From Paroedura picta (taxonomy: Eukaryota > Chordata > Lepidosauria > Squamata > Gekkonidae): a stretch of DNA of 64,000 nt. Positions within the stretch are counted from its first letter, which is position 1. The number at the start of each line of letters is the position of its first letter. Below, in pieces: positions 20,523 through 31,321 of the stretch. The DNA lies in assembly GCF_049243985.1 (NCBI RefSeq), contig NC_135371.1, positions 1,451,501 to 1,515,500 on the forward strand. Reading direction: 5' to 3'. Below the pieces are notes generated by a model. The model was not told the origin of the DNA and made no database searches. It saw nothing but the letters and a program-made list of their open reading frames with translations. The position numbers were made by a program, and so were the translations under genes.

Positions 20523-23500
20523 GTGAGGGAGGCACAGGATATATGATCAAAGATATAGTCTCAAAATACAGGTGTATCTTGTCTCACTGATGTTTTATAT
20601 TTCTTGGGGGGGGGGAAGGAGAAGAATCTTCTATGCTGCTTTTCTCTACCCGAAGGAGTCTCTAAGCGGCTTAAATTCGCCTTCCCTCTCTCCACAGCAG
20701 ACACCTTTTGAGGAAGGTGAGGCTGAGAGAGGCCTGATAATTCCTGCTTGGTCAGAACAGCTTTCTCAGTGCTGTGGCAAGCCCAAGGTCACCCAAGCCG
20801 GTTGCATGTGGGGGAGTGTGGAATCAGACCCAGCTCACCACATTAGAAGTCCCCACTCCTAACCACTACACCAAGCTGGCTCAACCTGACACAAACCAGC
20901 GTGACCCAGTTGATGTTGTTTACTTAGATTTCCAAGTACCATTTCATTGTTCGCAGGTTATGCCATCAAACAAGAGAGACGCCATCTTTTTGTGACAGAA
21001 TAGCTACCATGAAGCCAGAGCAGGTAAGAGTGGAACGGCAGTTCATGCCCCCGGCTGCCTCCCCCCCCCCCCCTGCCCTAGGTCTGTGAGATTCTCCCTC
21101 TGTCCTTTCACTGCAGCCCTGCTCACTGAGTAGAAAATGAAGGTACACAGTCCTTTTGGAAAGAGTTGCTACATTAGTGTGAGGAGAGAGGACATCCTTT
21201 ATGGGGGGGGGTCTCTTTTCAGGGCCGGGTGACCTTGGAGGAGGTGTCTGTCCGTTTCTCGGAGGAGGAGTGGGCTCTGCTGGATCCGGACCAGAGAAAC
21301 CTTCACCAGGAAGTCATGGAGGAGAATGGCCAGAACGTGGCCTCTCTGGGTAAGGCTCCCCTGTCCCATGATTCACAGGGGCTGAAGGGAGAAGGGGCTC
21401 CCTCCAAGAAGGATGCTAGAAGGGCTCATCTCACAGGGACTCTCTCTGGGCGAGTGGAGCAGATCAGGTCCACACTCAGGCAAGGAAGAAACTTCTGCAT
21501 GAGTCGTGGGCTCCCTAGGTATTTGTTTGTAAGCTAATTGGAGAGTTCATAAACTAAAAAGACTGTTGCCCTAAGGATACATTGAGGATTGTACAGTGGA
21601 ATGGCCATGGGGGTAGACAGTCCAAAAGGGAGGTTTTTCATCTGGGTAATCTGTCCCCAGTTTGTTGGTTTTTAAAGATCTTCTCATTGAGTACAGATTC
21701 CTCATCTAAACCTCAGAAGGGCCGTTACCCAATGGAAATTAAATAAATAAGTAAAAATTACAATATATGCTGACAGCCCTTTTTACTGGTTATTGTTCTC
21801 GAGATTTGATTTGGACAAATTGGGGGGTTGGTTTTTTGATATTCAAAACTCACAGCGGGTTACCATCAATCATAAACCCCACAAAGATAAAATTTGAAAA
21901 CTTTTAAAAAACCACAATTACTAAAATGTACCTGGCAGCAGGATAGATCCTCCCCTTCTCCCTTAGCCCCTTGGTCACTTGCAAGCAGGTTAAATTTTCT
22001 TCTTTTGAAACATCCCTTTTGGCTCTTTAGTTTTATAATGCTTAACTGTATCCACTGTTTATAGATTGTAGTTACATTTAAATCAGGATAATTTTTTCAA
22101 TACCAGTTTAATATAATGCATTTTAATTGTATTTTAACTTAGAGTGTAAGTATGGAACGTGAAGAGAAATCACTACTTATGGTTACATGTTTCTACCCCT
22201 TTTTTTTTACTTGCAATAAATTTGACTGACCAGCACCCTCTCTCACAACAATAATCCACAATGCCATAAACACGGCAATCCCTATATAAATCATCAGCAT
22301 TGAACTCTAAAGAACCCAGGGGCATAAGGACATAATGAAGCATCCACTGGGTGTCCTATAAATATTCAGAGAACCATCCTCAAGAGAGCATCAGAGCATA
22401 AAGCAGCTAGAGATATAAAGACTAATCAAATTCAAAGCCCTGCTGAAAAGCCACTTCAAAGATAAGAAAAGCAAAGAGTTCTGTTAGATCCTTGCTGCTT
22501 TTTTTCATTATGTTTTTCCAAGGGGCTTTCCGCACCGGGATCCTTGTAGCAAATTGTTTGCTGAACGAAAAATCGCCATTTAAAATAGTGCAATTCGTCA
22601 TTATGCACACCTGACTTTGTAGTGGAATCCAGTCGCGTTTCTATCGTTTCCCACAAGCTTCCGGTCTCAGCAAAAATCGCTAGAAAGGAAGCGCTATTGC
22701 CAAGCTCGTCCCGCCCCGGGCCGTCAAGCAGCCAATGGGCAGCCGTTAGCATGCTCCCAAACAGCCCCTTTCCCTTTAAGAAAGGGTTTAAAAAAAAAAA
22801 ACACACCCATTGCAACGAATCTGAGTTGATTCATTGCAAGGGAGAGACCCATCCAGCTAGCAGATGGTGTTTGAGCTGTCGTTTCATCGTTGTCATGCTC
22901 CCCCCGAGTGAAAAAAAAAATCCCCCCCCCCCCTCACGGGCCCGATTTTCGGCTGAAAACAGTGTAAAAAATAAAGGGAAAATACATCAGCAAACGTTGT
23001 TTGTGCTTAGTGACTAAACAGCTCTGGGGAGGGACTGAAGCCAGAGAAGCCTCTAAACAGGCTTGCTGGTGGGTTGAACTTCGCTCACTCGGAGAAAAAA
23101 AAATGGCGATCGCTTCGCCAGAAGATCAGAGGAGAGAGCTAGGGGGAGGGACTTTGTAGAAACCACAACAATGGTAACGCACAGAACTTTCCCGCTAGTG
23201 TTGCAGATTGGTTGCAGGAGTGTAGCACTTTCCGGAGGGTGAATCCACTTTTGGGGATTTCCCTGAAAGCGCTACAAGGAAGCGCTTTTTGCGGATCGGT
23301 TTCAGGTGTGTGGCAGATTGTCAACGACGTTGTGCATAATGGCAAATCAGTAGCGTTTTCAATTGGCGACCATTGTGCGATTTTGAAGGCGTGCGAAAAG
23401 CCTCCAAGTATTCAGTATACCTAGAACTTTTCTAACATTGTCCTTCAGCTGTAATTTCAGTAGAAAATCACAGGAATGACTTTAAAAAAGTCTTTCTGCC

Positions 23501-25621
23501 AGTAAAAAGTTGTAAAAAGTTTGTAATCATTATTCAGTAAGAATATCAATCTGTAAATTATGGTCACACAAGGGACTTGCCTGGCTTTGTGATCTAAGGT
23601 TCTGTTCCCTTCTCTCCATTACTCTGGCATATTTCCCAGAGTGGCCAGCTACAGCCCCCGGAAGCTTTGGAATCGGAGGAGTAGAGCCGACTTCCTCTCC
23701 CTGGAACTGTCCTGCTGGTAGCCAAACTGCTCAAATAGGGAGGCTCTATTTCCCTCCAGGGAAAGATCAAAAGCCAATTGATGTGGGGCAGGATTCTTCT
23801 TATAGTTGTTATCATGAGCAGTTCTTTCCTTGATGGTCTTCTCTCTTTATTGCAGAGAATGATGTTCCCCAGAATACATACAAGGAAGAAGCACAACGCT
23901 TCATCTTTGAAGAAAAAGAGCAGAGGAGAAATACTGAAACAGAATGGGAAGTTGGAAATGAATCCTCTTCTTCTCAGGGTACTGAATCCCAGGTTCACAC
24001 AGAAGAGAAACCATATAAATGCTTAGACTGTGGAAGAAGCTTTGCTCGGAGTGTCAACTTTACTGTCCATCAACGTATCCACACTGGGGAGAAACCATAT
24101 AGATGTTTAGAGTGTGGAAAGTGCTTTCGTCGTAGTGACAACCTTACTGTCCATCGACTAATGCACTCAGGCAAGAAACCCTATAAATGCTTGGAGTGTG
24201 GAAAGAGCTTTGTTTGGAGCGCCCACCTTATTGCTCATCGGCATACACACACTGGGGAGAAACCGTATACATGTTTGGAGTGTGGAAAGAGTTTTGCTCT
24301 GAGTAACTACCTTACTACCCATGAACGAATCCACAGAGATGAGAAAAGTTATAAATGTTTGGATTGTGGAAAGAGTTTTGCTCGCAGTGACAACCTTACT
24401 GCCCATCAGAGAATACACACAGGGGAGAAACCATATCAGTGCTTGCAGTGTGGAAAGAGTTTTGCTCTGAGTAACTACCTTAGTGCCCATCAACAAATTC
24501 ACTCTGGTGAGAAACCATATAAATGCTTGCAGTGTGGAAAGAGCTTTGTTCGAAGTGCCCATCTTATTGCTCATTGGCATACACACACAGGGGAGAAACC
24601 ATATAAATGTTTGCAGTGTGAAAAAAGCTTTTCCTTAAAGGGAGGCCTAACTGCCCATCAAAGAATGCACACTGGGGAGAAACCATATAAATGCTTGCAG
24701 TGTGAAAAAAGTTTTTCTTCAAAGGGAGCATTTACCGGCCACCAACGAATCCACACAGGCGAGAAGCCCTATAAATGCTTGGAGTGTGGAAAGAGCTTTG
24801 TTCGGTGTGACAACCTTACAGCCCATAGGCGAATCCACACACAGCAGAAACTATATAAATGCTTGAAGTGTGGAAAGAGCTTTGCATATAGTAAAGACCT
24901 TACTACCCATCAACAAATCCACACAGAGGAAAAACCATATAAATGCTTAGACTGTGGAAAAAGCTTTGTTCACAGTGCCAGTGTTGCTGCCCATCAACGT
25001 ATCCACACAGGAGAGAAACCATATAAGTGCTTGGACTGTGGAAAAAGCTTTGCTCGGAGAGACAACCTTACTGCCCATCGAAGAATCCACACAGGGGAGA
25101 AACCATATAAATGCTTCGAGTGTGGAAAGAGTTTTGCATGGAAGGGAGCCCTTAGTGGCCACCAACAATTACACACAGGGGAGAAACCCCATAAATGCCT
25201 GGAGTGTGGAAAGGGCTTTGCTCGGAGTGCCCACCTTACTGCCCATCGACGAATCCACACAGGAGAGAAGCCATACAAGTGCACGGAGTGTGGAAAAGGC
25301 TTTGCTCAGAGTAAAGACCTTACTGCCCATCAACCAATCCACACAAGGAAGAAACCATATAAATGCTTGGAGTGTGGAAAAAGCTTTGCTCGGAGTGACA
25401 ACCTTAGTGCCCATCAACAAATCCACACAACAGAGAAACCCTATAAATGTTTGGACTGTGGAAAGAGCTTTGTTCGGCGCACCCATCTCACTGCTCATTG
25501 GCATAAGCACACAGGGGAGAAACCATATAAATGTTTTGAGTGTGGAAAAAGCTTTGCTCGGAGCGACACGCTTACTGCGCATAGACGAATCCACACTGGA
25601 GAAAAACCATATACATGCTAG
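20133..25621 (+). CDS. Unit C: damaged SCAN-KRAB-C2H2 zinc-finger gene with 19 fingers
   Basis: Exons are recognisable at about 20133-20522 (SCAN), 20957-21023 (remnant third exon), 21223-21349 (KRAB) and 23856-25621 (19 fingers). Three problems are visible. The only ATG near the N-terminus (20140) is out of frame with SCAN, separated by a run of nine G at 20178-20186 where one more base would restore the frame. The 49-bp exon is missing, its place taken by a SINE and an L3 fragment. The third exon is 67 bp and hits a stop in the frame it would be read in. SCAN spliced directly to KRAB would be in frame, as would KRAB to the fingers. The finger array is the longest open one by finger count. 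A KRAB-ZNF product or an exon-skipped SCAN-KRAB-ZNF product is possible. Confidence 0.55.
20605..20882 (-). mobile_element. tRNA-derived SINE, reversed
   Basis: On the minus strand it begins GAGCCAGCTTGGTGTAGTGG and proceeds to GCCGCTTAGAGACTCC; same family as 15283-15565. It sits where the 49-bp exon of unit C should be. Confidence 0.75.
20884..20945 (+). mobile_element. Short CR1/L3-like reverse-transcriptase fragment
   Basis: The translation [18 protein letters not shown] matches the start of the YLDFxKAFD motif region of CR1/L3 reverse transcriptase. Confidence 0.6.
20957..21023 (+). pseudogene. Unit C third exon, frame-broken
   Basis: Retains acceptor TTCGCAG, donor GTAAGAG and the conserved end ATGAAGCCAGAGCAG but is 67 bp instead of 74, so the entry and exit frames disagree and a stop (TGA or TAG) is met. 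Confidence 0.65.
21223..21349 (+). CDS. Unit C KRAB A-box exon
   Basis: A 127-bp exon encoding [20 protein letters not shown] followed by [22 protein letters not shown], with clean CTCTTTTCAG and GTAAGG borders. Confidence 0.88.
21350..23855 (+). other. Unit C intron before the finger exon
   Basis: AT-rich intron with LINE-like debris. It contains the 880-bp transposon at 22523-23402. About 23600-23720 resembles the sequence preceding the finger exons of D and E. Confidence 0.5.
22523..23402. mobile_element. Non-autonomous DNA transposon of unassigned superfamily (880 bp)
   Basis: Ends are GGGCTTTCCGCAC and the complementary GTGCGAAAAGCC (12-13 bp terminal inverted repeats with one or two mismatches), flanked by TCCAAG on both sides (22517-22522 and 23403-23408), a 6-bp target-site duplication candidate. 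The interior is GC-balanced, with CpG-containing sequence unlike the AT-rich intron around it and no long frame. The family is not recognised. Confidence 0.6.
23856..25621 (+). CDS. Unit C finger exon: 19 C2H2 fingers
   Basis: The acceptor TTTATTGCAG is followed by AG-AAT-GAT (END VPQN...), a 47-residue spacer and 19 complete C2H2 fingers, ending at TAG. Fingers 8-9 have CEKSF in place of CGKSF, and finger 11 is joined by TQQKLY instead of TGEKPY. Fingers 1, 3, 9-13 and 17-19 have clear counterparts in unit D. Confidence 0.9.
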
Positions 25622-26300
25622 GAATGTGGAAAGGACTTTGCTTGGCCTCAGTGAATCCACACAGAAACGAGACATAAATGTCTGGAATGTGGAAAGAGCT
25701 TCACCTGGAATTTGTCAGTATCCACACTGGGGAGAAACCATATAAATGGTTCCATTATGGAAAAACCTTTGTTCTGAAGGAACATCTCTTGAAACACAAA
25801 GAATCCAAAAAATATCAGTGATATAAATGCTTGGAATTTGTAAAGAGCAACCTTAATACCCATTGACAAATCCATTTAAGAGAAACCATAAAAATGCTTT
25901 GTTTTTCTACCATGCTTTACTCTGAATTCAAGCTTTAATTCCTATCAAGCGAAGTGTGGAAAGACCTGCAGTTGCATAGGAAGACCTCTGATTTCATGCA
26001 GGGGAGAAACCATGTATATGCTGTGAGAGGGAAATGGGCTTCTGGCACAGTTACCATCAAGGGCTCCACGCTGGCGACATCGTTGAAATGCTCGGAGGTA
26101 GAGAGTCTTCCATGAGAATTACTGCCTCCAGTAATTACTGCCTCGTTTTATACCTCGCAGTCTGCGCCAGGGGAAAGGCTACTGAAAGTGTTTCGTGTAC
26201 AAGAACTTTAACCACCAGCCTGACATTCCAGGGGATTATGTACATAGATGGGAACGACTATACTTCTTGTTTAATGCACAAGAGAAACAGTCAGTCATAG
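25622..26300 (+). pseudogene. Degenerate finger tail and 3' flank of unit C
   Basis: Finger-like codons (KCLECGKSF remnants) persist to about 26030 with shifts and stops. The segment TTTACTCTGAATTCAA near 25920 recurs at 35575 behind unit D, showing a shared 3' untranslated region. Confidence 0.65.
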
Positions 26301-26517
26301 AAATGTCTGCTCAGAGGCTGGAGTTTTGGTGCTAAATGAGGCCACAATCGGAACATCCTGACTCAGATTAGCTACACAACATTTCTCTGCTCTTTGTCAT
26401 GGAAGGCGAGACGTACTCCTGTGAAGCAAGAAAAGTTAAAGCAGCACTGACTGAAACCGAGGGAGATCTCCCTGGTGCAGAAGCACAAGGGTCGTAGCCA
26501 GTTTCCTGACCCATGCC

Positions 26518-26720
26518 ACCCAGTGCGGGGTAGGGGTTAGGATGTCAGACTAAAGTCCAGGAGATCCAGGTTCAACTCGCCTCCCCTCTACCACTGAAGA
26601 CTGGCCTCTGAAGAGGAGCTCTACCAGGCTCAGGGGGGTGTAAAGATAAAACTGAGGAGAGCGGAACAATTTAAGTTGTCTTGTGTTCCTCTTGGGGAGA
26701 AAAGCAGCAAAATCTAGGAG
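26518..26720 (+). mobile_element. Old tRNA-derived SINE
   Basis: GCGGGGTAGGGGTTAGGATG with box B-like AGGTTCAACTC and a diverged body. Badly decayed; assignment is tentative. Confidence 0.4.
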
Positions 26721-26889
26721 ATTTTGAAAATCTAGAAAATATCCCCTTCCTTTGAAAACAAAGAGCATTTAAAGACTTCCTTTGGCTATCAGAACCGATG
26801 TGCCTTAGAGGGTCTGGGGTCTGTCTAGGAAGCCCAGTTTCCAATCTCCATTTTTGCCACTTTCCTCTTACCTCAGGGTAAACACATTG

Positions 26890-26992
26890 TTGGCCTGACG
26901 TTTCTCACTGAGGGGAATCGATCCCTGTAGCAAGGAGAACAGTTATTCTAGGAGACCTCCAGCCCCTACCAGGAAGATGGCGACCCTAGGCC
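26890..26992. repeat. MITE-like lizard repeat fragment
   Basis: Contains GAGACCTCCAGCCCC and ends GGCGACCCTAGG, matching one end of the repeat at 30713-30934. Confidence 0.4.
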
Positions 26993-27329
26993 GAACTGCT
27001 CATTCAGTGTGCAAACTGGCCTGAGGTGTTGTGAGTGGGCAGCCTTCTTGTTTTAAAGAAACTCTTCTGCCTGTAGCTCTTTTTGAAGTTGCCCATGTAG
27101 GTGGGTCTTTCAGAGGTCAGCTGGCCCTTCTTTCAGTTCTGTGCACTCTCTTGGCCTAATCCCAACTTCTTCCTCCCTCCCTCCCCTCATCTCTGTGTTC
27201 CTCCGGGGACCTTCCCTTCCCTACCTCCCCCCCCCCCCCAAGGCTCAGGATCTCTTTGAATTTGTTGACCTCCTTCAAGCACACCAGAATACCACCCCAG
27301 GCACCTCATGTGGAAGGAAATTGCTGTTT

Positions 27330-27790
27330 ATTTAGGAAACTGATGATAATCCTCTTCTCTTGGAAGCTGCACAAAACACGACACAACTAAAATAGTCAAG
27401 TCCCAAGCACCCTTTGCTAGGAGCCTAGGTCCAGATGTGGAGGTGGGGTGGAGAGAGCAGGTGGCGGCCCTGCTTCTGATCCCACTTGGCCCTGCTATCT
27501 GTGAATACTCCTTTGCTTTCCTTTCCTGGCAGTAAGCCCTGTTGTTTTTGAGTAGACCCACTTGGAACTGCTTTCTTCGTTTTGTATTGTGCTCTCAGGA
27601 AACTCAGTAATATCCAAGGTGTCTTTAAGACCTACTGAACAGACCACATGCTTTTTCATGCCTTCAAATGAAGCTTAGAGCCTTTAAAATATTCTCAGCT
27701 ACCACCACAAATATGTACTGCAAGGAAGACCAGCTTGGCCATTATTTCAGCTGTGTTCAGCCTCATTCACTGGCTTCTCTTGCCTTCCGT
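27330..27790 (+). other. Upstream flank block of unit D, paralogous to 37960-38250
   Basis: Shares order and wording with the flank upstream of unit E: GTAGACCCAC..GAACTGCT, CAGGAAACTCA, TTTTTCATGC, CACAA.TATGTACTG and TTCA.TGG. No coding content. It shows that the duplicated unit included about 2 kb of 5' flank. Confidence 0.5.
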
Positions 27791-28004
27791 CAAATAGACT
27801 TGCAGGTTTTCAAAAAATTACCCACTCCTTGTTTACCCCAGTTGAAGGCAGGAGAGCATCCTCCCCTCTGGCGGAGGGGCTGTGGGCCAGTGCACAGCAT
27901 GGTGGCCACCATAACCTCTAGGTCCCCTTTGTTTCCTTTTGGCCAGTCCAGCTGTGCTGCAGCTGCTCTGCTTTGGGGAAGAACTCCACAGTGTCTTCCT
28001 AGAC

Positions 28005-28140
28005 CAGGGGTAGTCAAACTGCGGCCCTCCAGATGTCCATGGACTACAATTCCCAGGAGCCCCTGCCAGCGAATGCTGGCAGGGGCTCCTGGGAATTGTA
28101 GTCCATGGACATCTGGAGGGCCACAGTTTGACTACCCCTG
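28005..28140. mobile_element. Palindromic hAT-type MITE (136 bp), near-perfect
   Basis: CAGGGGTAGTCAAACTGCGG at one end and its complement at the other; centre GCCAGCGAATGCTGGC. Perfect 8-bp duplication TCCTAGAC (27997-28004 and 28141-28148). The best copy in the window. Confidence 0.9.
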
Positions 28141-28689
28141 TCCTAGACCACTTCACGCACACGCTGGGTGAGCAGTCCTAGGTGACTCCTGGCCAGTCTA
28201 TGAGGATGGGCAACCACAGTCAATAGAGCAAAGATGTCATGAACTTCACGGGAAAAGCTGAACATGCCTTTCTCATTACCCCATTCCCTGCCCAGATGAA
28301 CCCCTGATCTGTCTGCCTGCCCCAGTCTCCAGCTGAGGTCTTCCACAGGGGGGTGGCGGGGGGGGCTCCCCTCTTTGCCGACCCATCAGGCTGCAGCCCA
28401 GCCAGAACCTCTCCCTGGGAGCCTGAGGTAGTGAGCACAGAGGCTGGAAAGTCACGAGGGCGAGCAGTCTCAAGGCCAAGGGTGGGCGCTACTGTAATAG
28501 GGTGCTTTATTGAATGTATATATAATGATTTTATATTTTGGCTGACTGCTAATTCATGTTGTTTCCACCCTGAGGTGATTAGGAAGGATGGGCCATACAA
28601 ATAAAGATTTATCTAGTTATTCCATCTTTTTAATGCCAGGGCCCATGGGTGGGAGAAGGTGCTTCCTGAATTGGACCCTGGGCAGCTTC

Positions 28690-29215
28690 AGAGTTCATAA
28701 TAATAATAATAATAATATAATAATAATATTAAAAACTATTTGTAACCCGTCCTTCTCTGAAGGCTCAGGGCGGGTAACCACAACATCGCCTCCTGATGGC
28801 AACACACCCGATTGGCCGAGGTCGCTTGGTCAGCAGCGTACCTAAATGGTTACATCAGTCACTAAACTTTTGTTGGCTAGAATCTGGTTGGTGTGGATTG
28901 TTGGACATTAAGAAAAAAGATAATTCGCATTTAGCCTAGTCGGGATCACACTCTTCTTTGGGTCACCTCTTGATTCTGGCCAGGCCGGGTCACTAATTTT
29001 GGACTTTTGGCTATTAAATATGTCTCTATATTGAAAATTCCTAATATATTCTGGCCACAGGGCCATACATATTATTTATTTATCACTTTATTCTTTAATA
29101 TATTTTTATTCTTATATTTACTTCCCGCCACTCCCGAAGTCGGCTCATGGTGGGTCACACAAGTCCTTAAAACCCCGTTACAAAGATATAGGAATCAAAT
29201 CGCAATCCCAGCAAA
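28690..29215 (-). repeat. Two reversed LINE-type 3' tails with an (AAT)n run
   Basis: 28697-28790 reads (AAT)n, then AACCCGTCCTTCTCTGAAGG..CAGGGCGGGT. 29085-29180 reads TTTATTCTTATATTTACTTC followed by CCGCCACTCC. Both are reversed LINE tails. The intergenic stretch 28150-28690 shows nothing else. Confidence 0.45.
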
Positions 29216-29264
29216 GCAAGACCCCGGCAGAAAGAGAACCCCCCCGCCCCCCCCCCCAGGCCGA

Positions 29265-29282
29265 CCACCAGAGGGCAGCAGG
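29265..29282 (+). promoter_or_regulatory. Candidate CTCF site upstream of unit D
   Basis: CCACCAGAGGGCAGCAGG matches the CTCF core (CCASYAGRKGGCR) at every position. It lies about 190 bp upstream of the promoter module. Confidence 0.6.
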
Positions 29283-29456
29283 AGGGTCAGGGCGGGGGTC
29301 CGGGAACTCTCTCCGGCCCGACCTCAGAAGCCCCTTCGTGGGAGCCCTTCCTCTGGAGCGCCGCCGCAGTTGGTTTCCCTCTCCCGCTGACTGCCGGGAG
29401 GTTGGCACCCGCCCTACGAGCCCATTCTCGCGGCCCGCAGCGCCTGAGGGGGACTC

Positions 29457-29560
29457 AAAGGGTTAAAGGGAGCGAGTCCCGGTTCCTAGAGCGGACGCGA
29501 GGGAGAGCGTGCCCACGTGACCCACCGCGGCTCCTTCCGGCGGAAGAGTTGCCTGCCGGG
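29457..29560 (+). promoter_or_regulatory. Unit D promoter module in a CpG island
   Basis: GGGTTAAAGGGAGCGAGTCC, GGTTCCTAGAGCGG and GCCCACGTGACCC (E-box 29514-29519), then TTCCGGCGGAAG. The island spans about 29210-29780. Confidence 0.65.
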
Positions 29561-29698
29561 AGTCGTGCGGGGGGGGGGGTCCGGCGTCCGTTTCCCGGCA
29601 TGCGCGGCTCGCCCCCGCCGCCCGCCCCCCTCCCCTCCCCTCTGCGGGGCCTCCAGCCTGAAGGTCTGGCGGGTCCCCCCGCAGAGCAGCCCGGCCGC

Positions 29699-29727
29699 CC
29701 TCTGCACATGGGCAGAGGCGCCTCTGC
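29699..29727 (+). promoter_or_regulatory. CTCTGCACATGGGCAGAG motif plus palindrome, unit D leader
   Basis: Sequence identical to 20019-20047 in unit C, including GCAGAGGCGCCTCTGC (29712-29727). Confidence 0.6.
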
Positions 29728-29869
29728 AGGGAGGAGGAAGGAGATCCTTGGGGACTGTTGGGGGAGGAGGGGCGAGGAGTAGCGACAGGGCGCCGGTTTA
29801 CTTCATATCTAGTCTATGTTTTTATTGTTTCATGTCCATTGTGTATCTATCATACAAAGCATAGAAGAG

Positions 29870-30100
29870 TTTGCCTTTATGCCCCACTTTTCTCTGACCG
29901 AAGGAATCTCCAAGCGGCTTACAGTCTCCTTGCCCTCCTCTCCCCACAACAGACACCCTGGGAGGGAGGCGGGGCTGAGAGAACTGCTCTACAGGAACAG
30001 CTAACAGGCTGTGACTAGCACCAGATCGCCCAGCTGGCTGCATGTGGAGGATCACCAGATTGGAAGCTGCCGCTCTTAACCTCAACACCACACTGTGTAA
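29870..30100 (-). mobile_element. tRNA-derived SINE, reversed
   Basis: CCACTTTTCTCTGACCGAAG, GGAATCTCCAAGCGGCTTAC and CCCAGCTGGCTGCATG match the reverse of the 15283 copy. Lies in the unit D 5' intron. Confidence 0.7.
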
Positions 30101-30179
30101 GTGTAGGAAAGTGACAGGTATTTAGTCTTGATTTGGTCCTTTAAGTATTGTTTTTCGTAATTTTTGTATAATTTTATTA

Positions 30180-30330
30180 TGGGGTTTTTCTGTTATGTGT
30201 TTATTTTATTTTAATATTTTACACTGTCCTTCCCAGGACTCAGGGCGGTTTTCAATAAAGTCATGAGGTAAATAGCACTACATATAAAACATAATAAAAA
30301 TGCAGCAGATTTATTAAAATTGTAAAATTA
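30180..30330 (-). repeat. LINE-type 3' tail, reversed
   Basis: TTTTACACTGTCCTTCCCAGG..CAGGGCGGTTTTCAATAAA. Confidence 0.45.
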
Positions 30331-30712
30331 TTACATCAGGTTAAAATCCGTCCCTGTAATATTACCTCTCCGGAATAGGAGCTTCTGCCTGCCTTGACAG
30401 AAATGCTGGAGCGGAACAGTAGTTGGCAGGATCAGGTGTATATTTTATAAGCGTTCAACATGACTGCTTAAGGAGGCGAGGCTGATCTGTAGGCCTCAGC
30501 TGTAGGCCCAGCAGAGCAACTCTGTCCCGTATATATTAAATATATAGAACTGTGTTTGTATAGATTTCCCCTGACAATGGCTACATGGCAAACCACCTAG
30601 AAACATTGTGAAATCTATTTTTTAATCATCTGACATTTTTTCCTTTTTGTTTTGTGACGTACTGCTGGGTAGAACCCACGTTTCCCCTTTATCCTTGTTT
30701 TGGAGGGGGGCT

Positions 30713-30934
30713 CTATGTAGGGATGCCAGCCTCCAGGTGGGTCCAGAGGATCCCCTGGAATTATAGTTTATCGCCAGTGTACAGAGATCAGTTCCCCTGG
30801 AGAAAAGGGCTGCTTGGGAGGGGGGAACTCCACAGCATTATACTCCATGGAGGTCCCTCCTTGTGCATAATTCCACCCTCTCCTGTCTCCAGCAAAGTCT
30901 CCAGACATCTCCCAACCCAGAGCTGGGAACCCTA
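30713..30934. repeat. MITE-like lizard repeat (about 222 bp)
   Basis: Left end TAGGGATGCCAGCCTCC, right end GAGCTGGGAACCCTAGGG, forming inverted termini TAGGGxTxCCAGC. It abuts the remnant SCAN exon of unit D. Confidence 0.6.
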
Positions 30935-31114
30935 GGGATGAGGAGGGAGCTGGTCCCAGCAGATGTGGCAGCCAGGAGAGGCCCTGAGGCAGGGAGCAGA
31001 AAGGAACTGATTGGAGCAATGGTATAAAAGTACCAGGGAGACAACGTCCTCCTTCCAGGTGAGCGGCCTTGCATTAGTGTGAAGAGACATGCTTCTGTTT
31101 TTGTCTCCTTTCAG

Positions 31115-31241
31115 GGCCTGGTGACATTTGACAAAGTGTCTGTTCATCTTGTGGAAGAGAAGTAGGCTCTGCTGGGTCCAAACCAAAGAATCCTTCACCA
31201 GGAAGCCATGGAGGAGAATCATCAGGATGTTGCCTCCCTGG
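31115..31241 (+). pseudogene. Unit D KRAB exon with premature stop
   Basis: Reads GLVTFDKVSVHLVEEK, stop, ALLGPNQRILHQEAMEEN. It is the most diverged KRAB in the window, consistent with loss of constraint. Confidence 0.85.
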
Positions 31242-31321
31242 GTAAGGCTCTCCGGTTCCTCAATTCAAAGAGGCTGAAGGGAGAAACGGCTCCTCGTAAG
31301 AACAATGATAGGAGCGATCGT

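Noticed and set aside
22622-23017. Transposase frame inside the 880-bp element
   Set aside because: The 131-codon frame shows no transposase motif and crosses homopolymers. The element appears non-autonomous.
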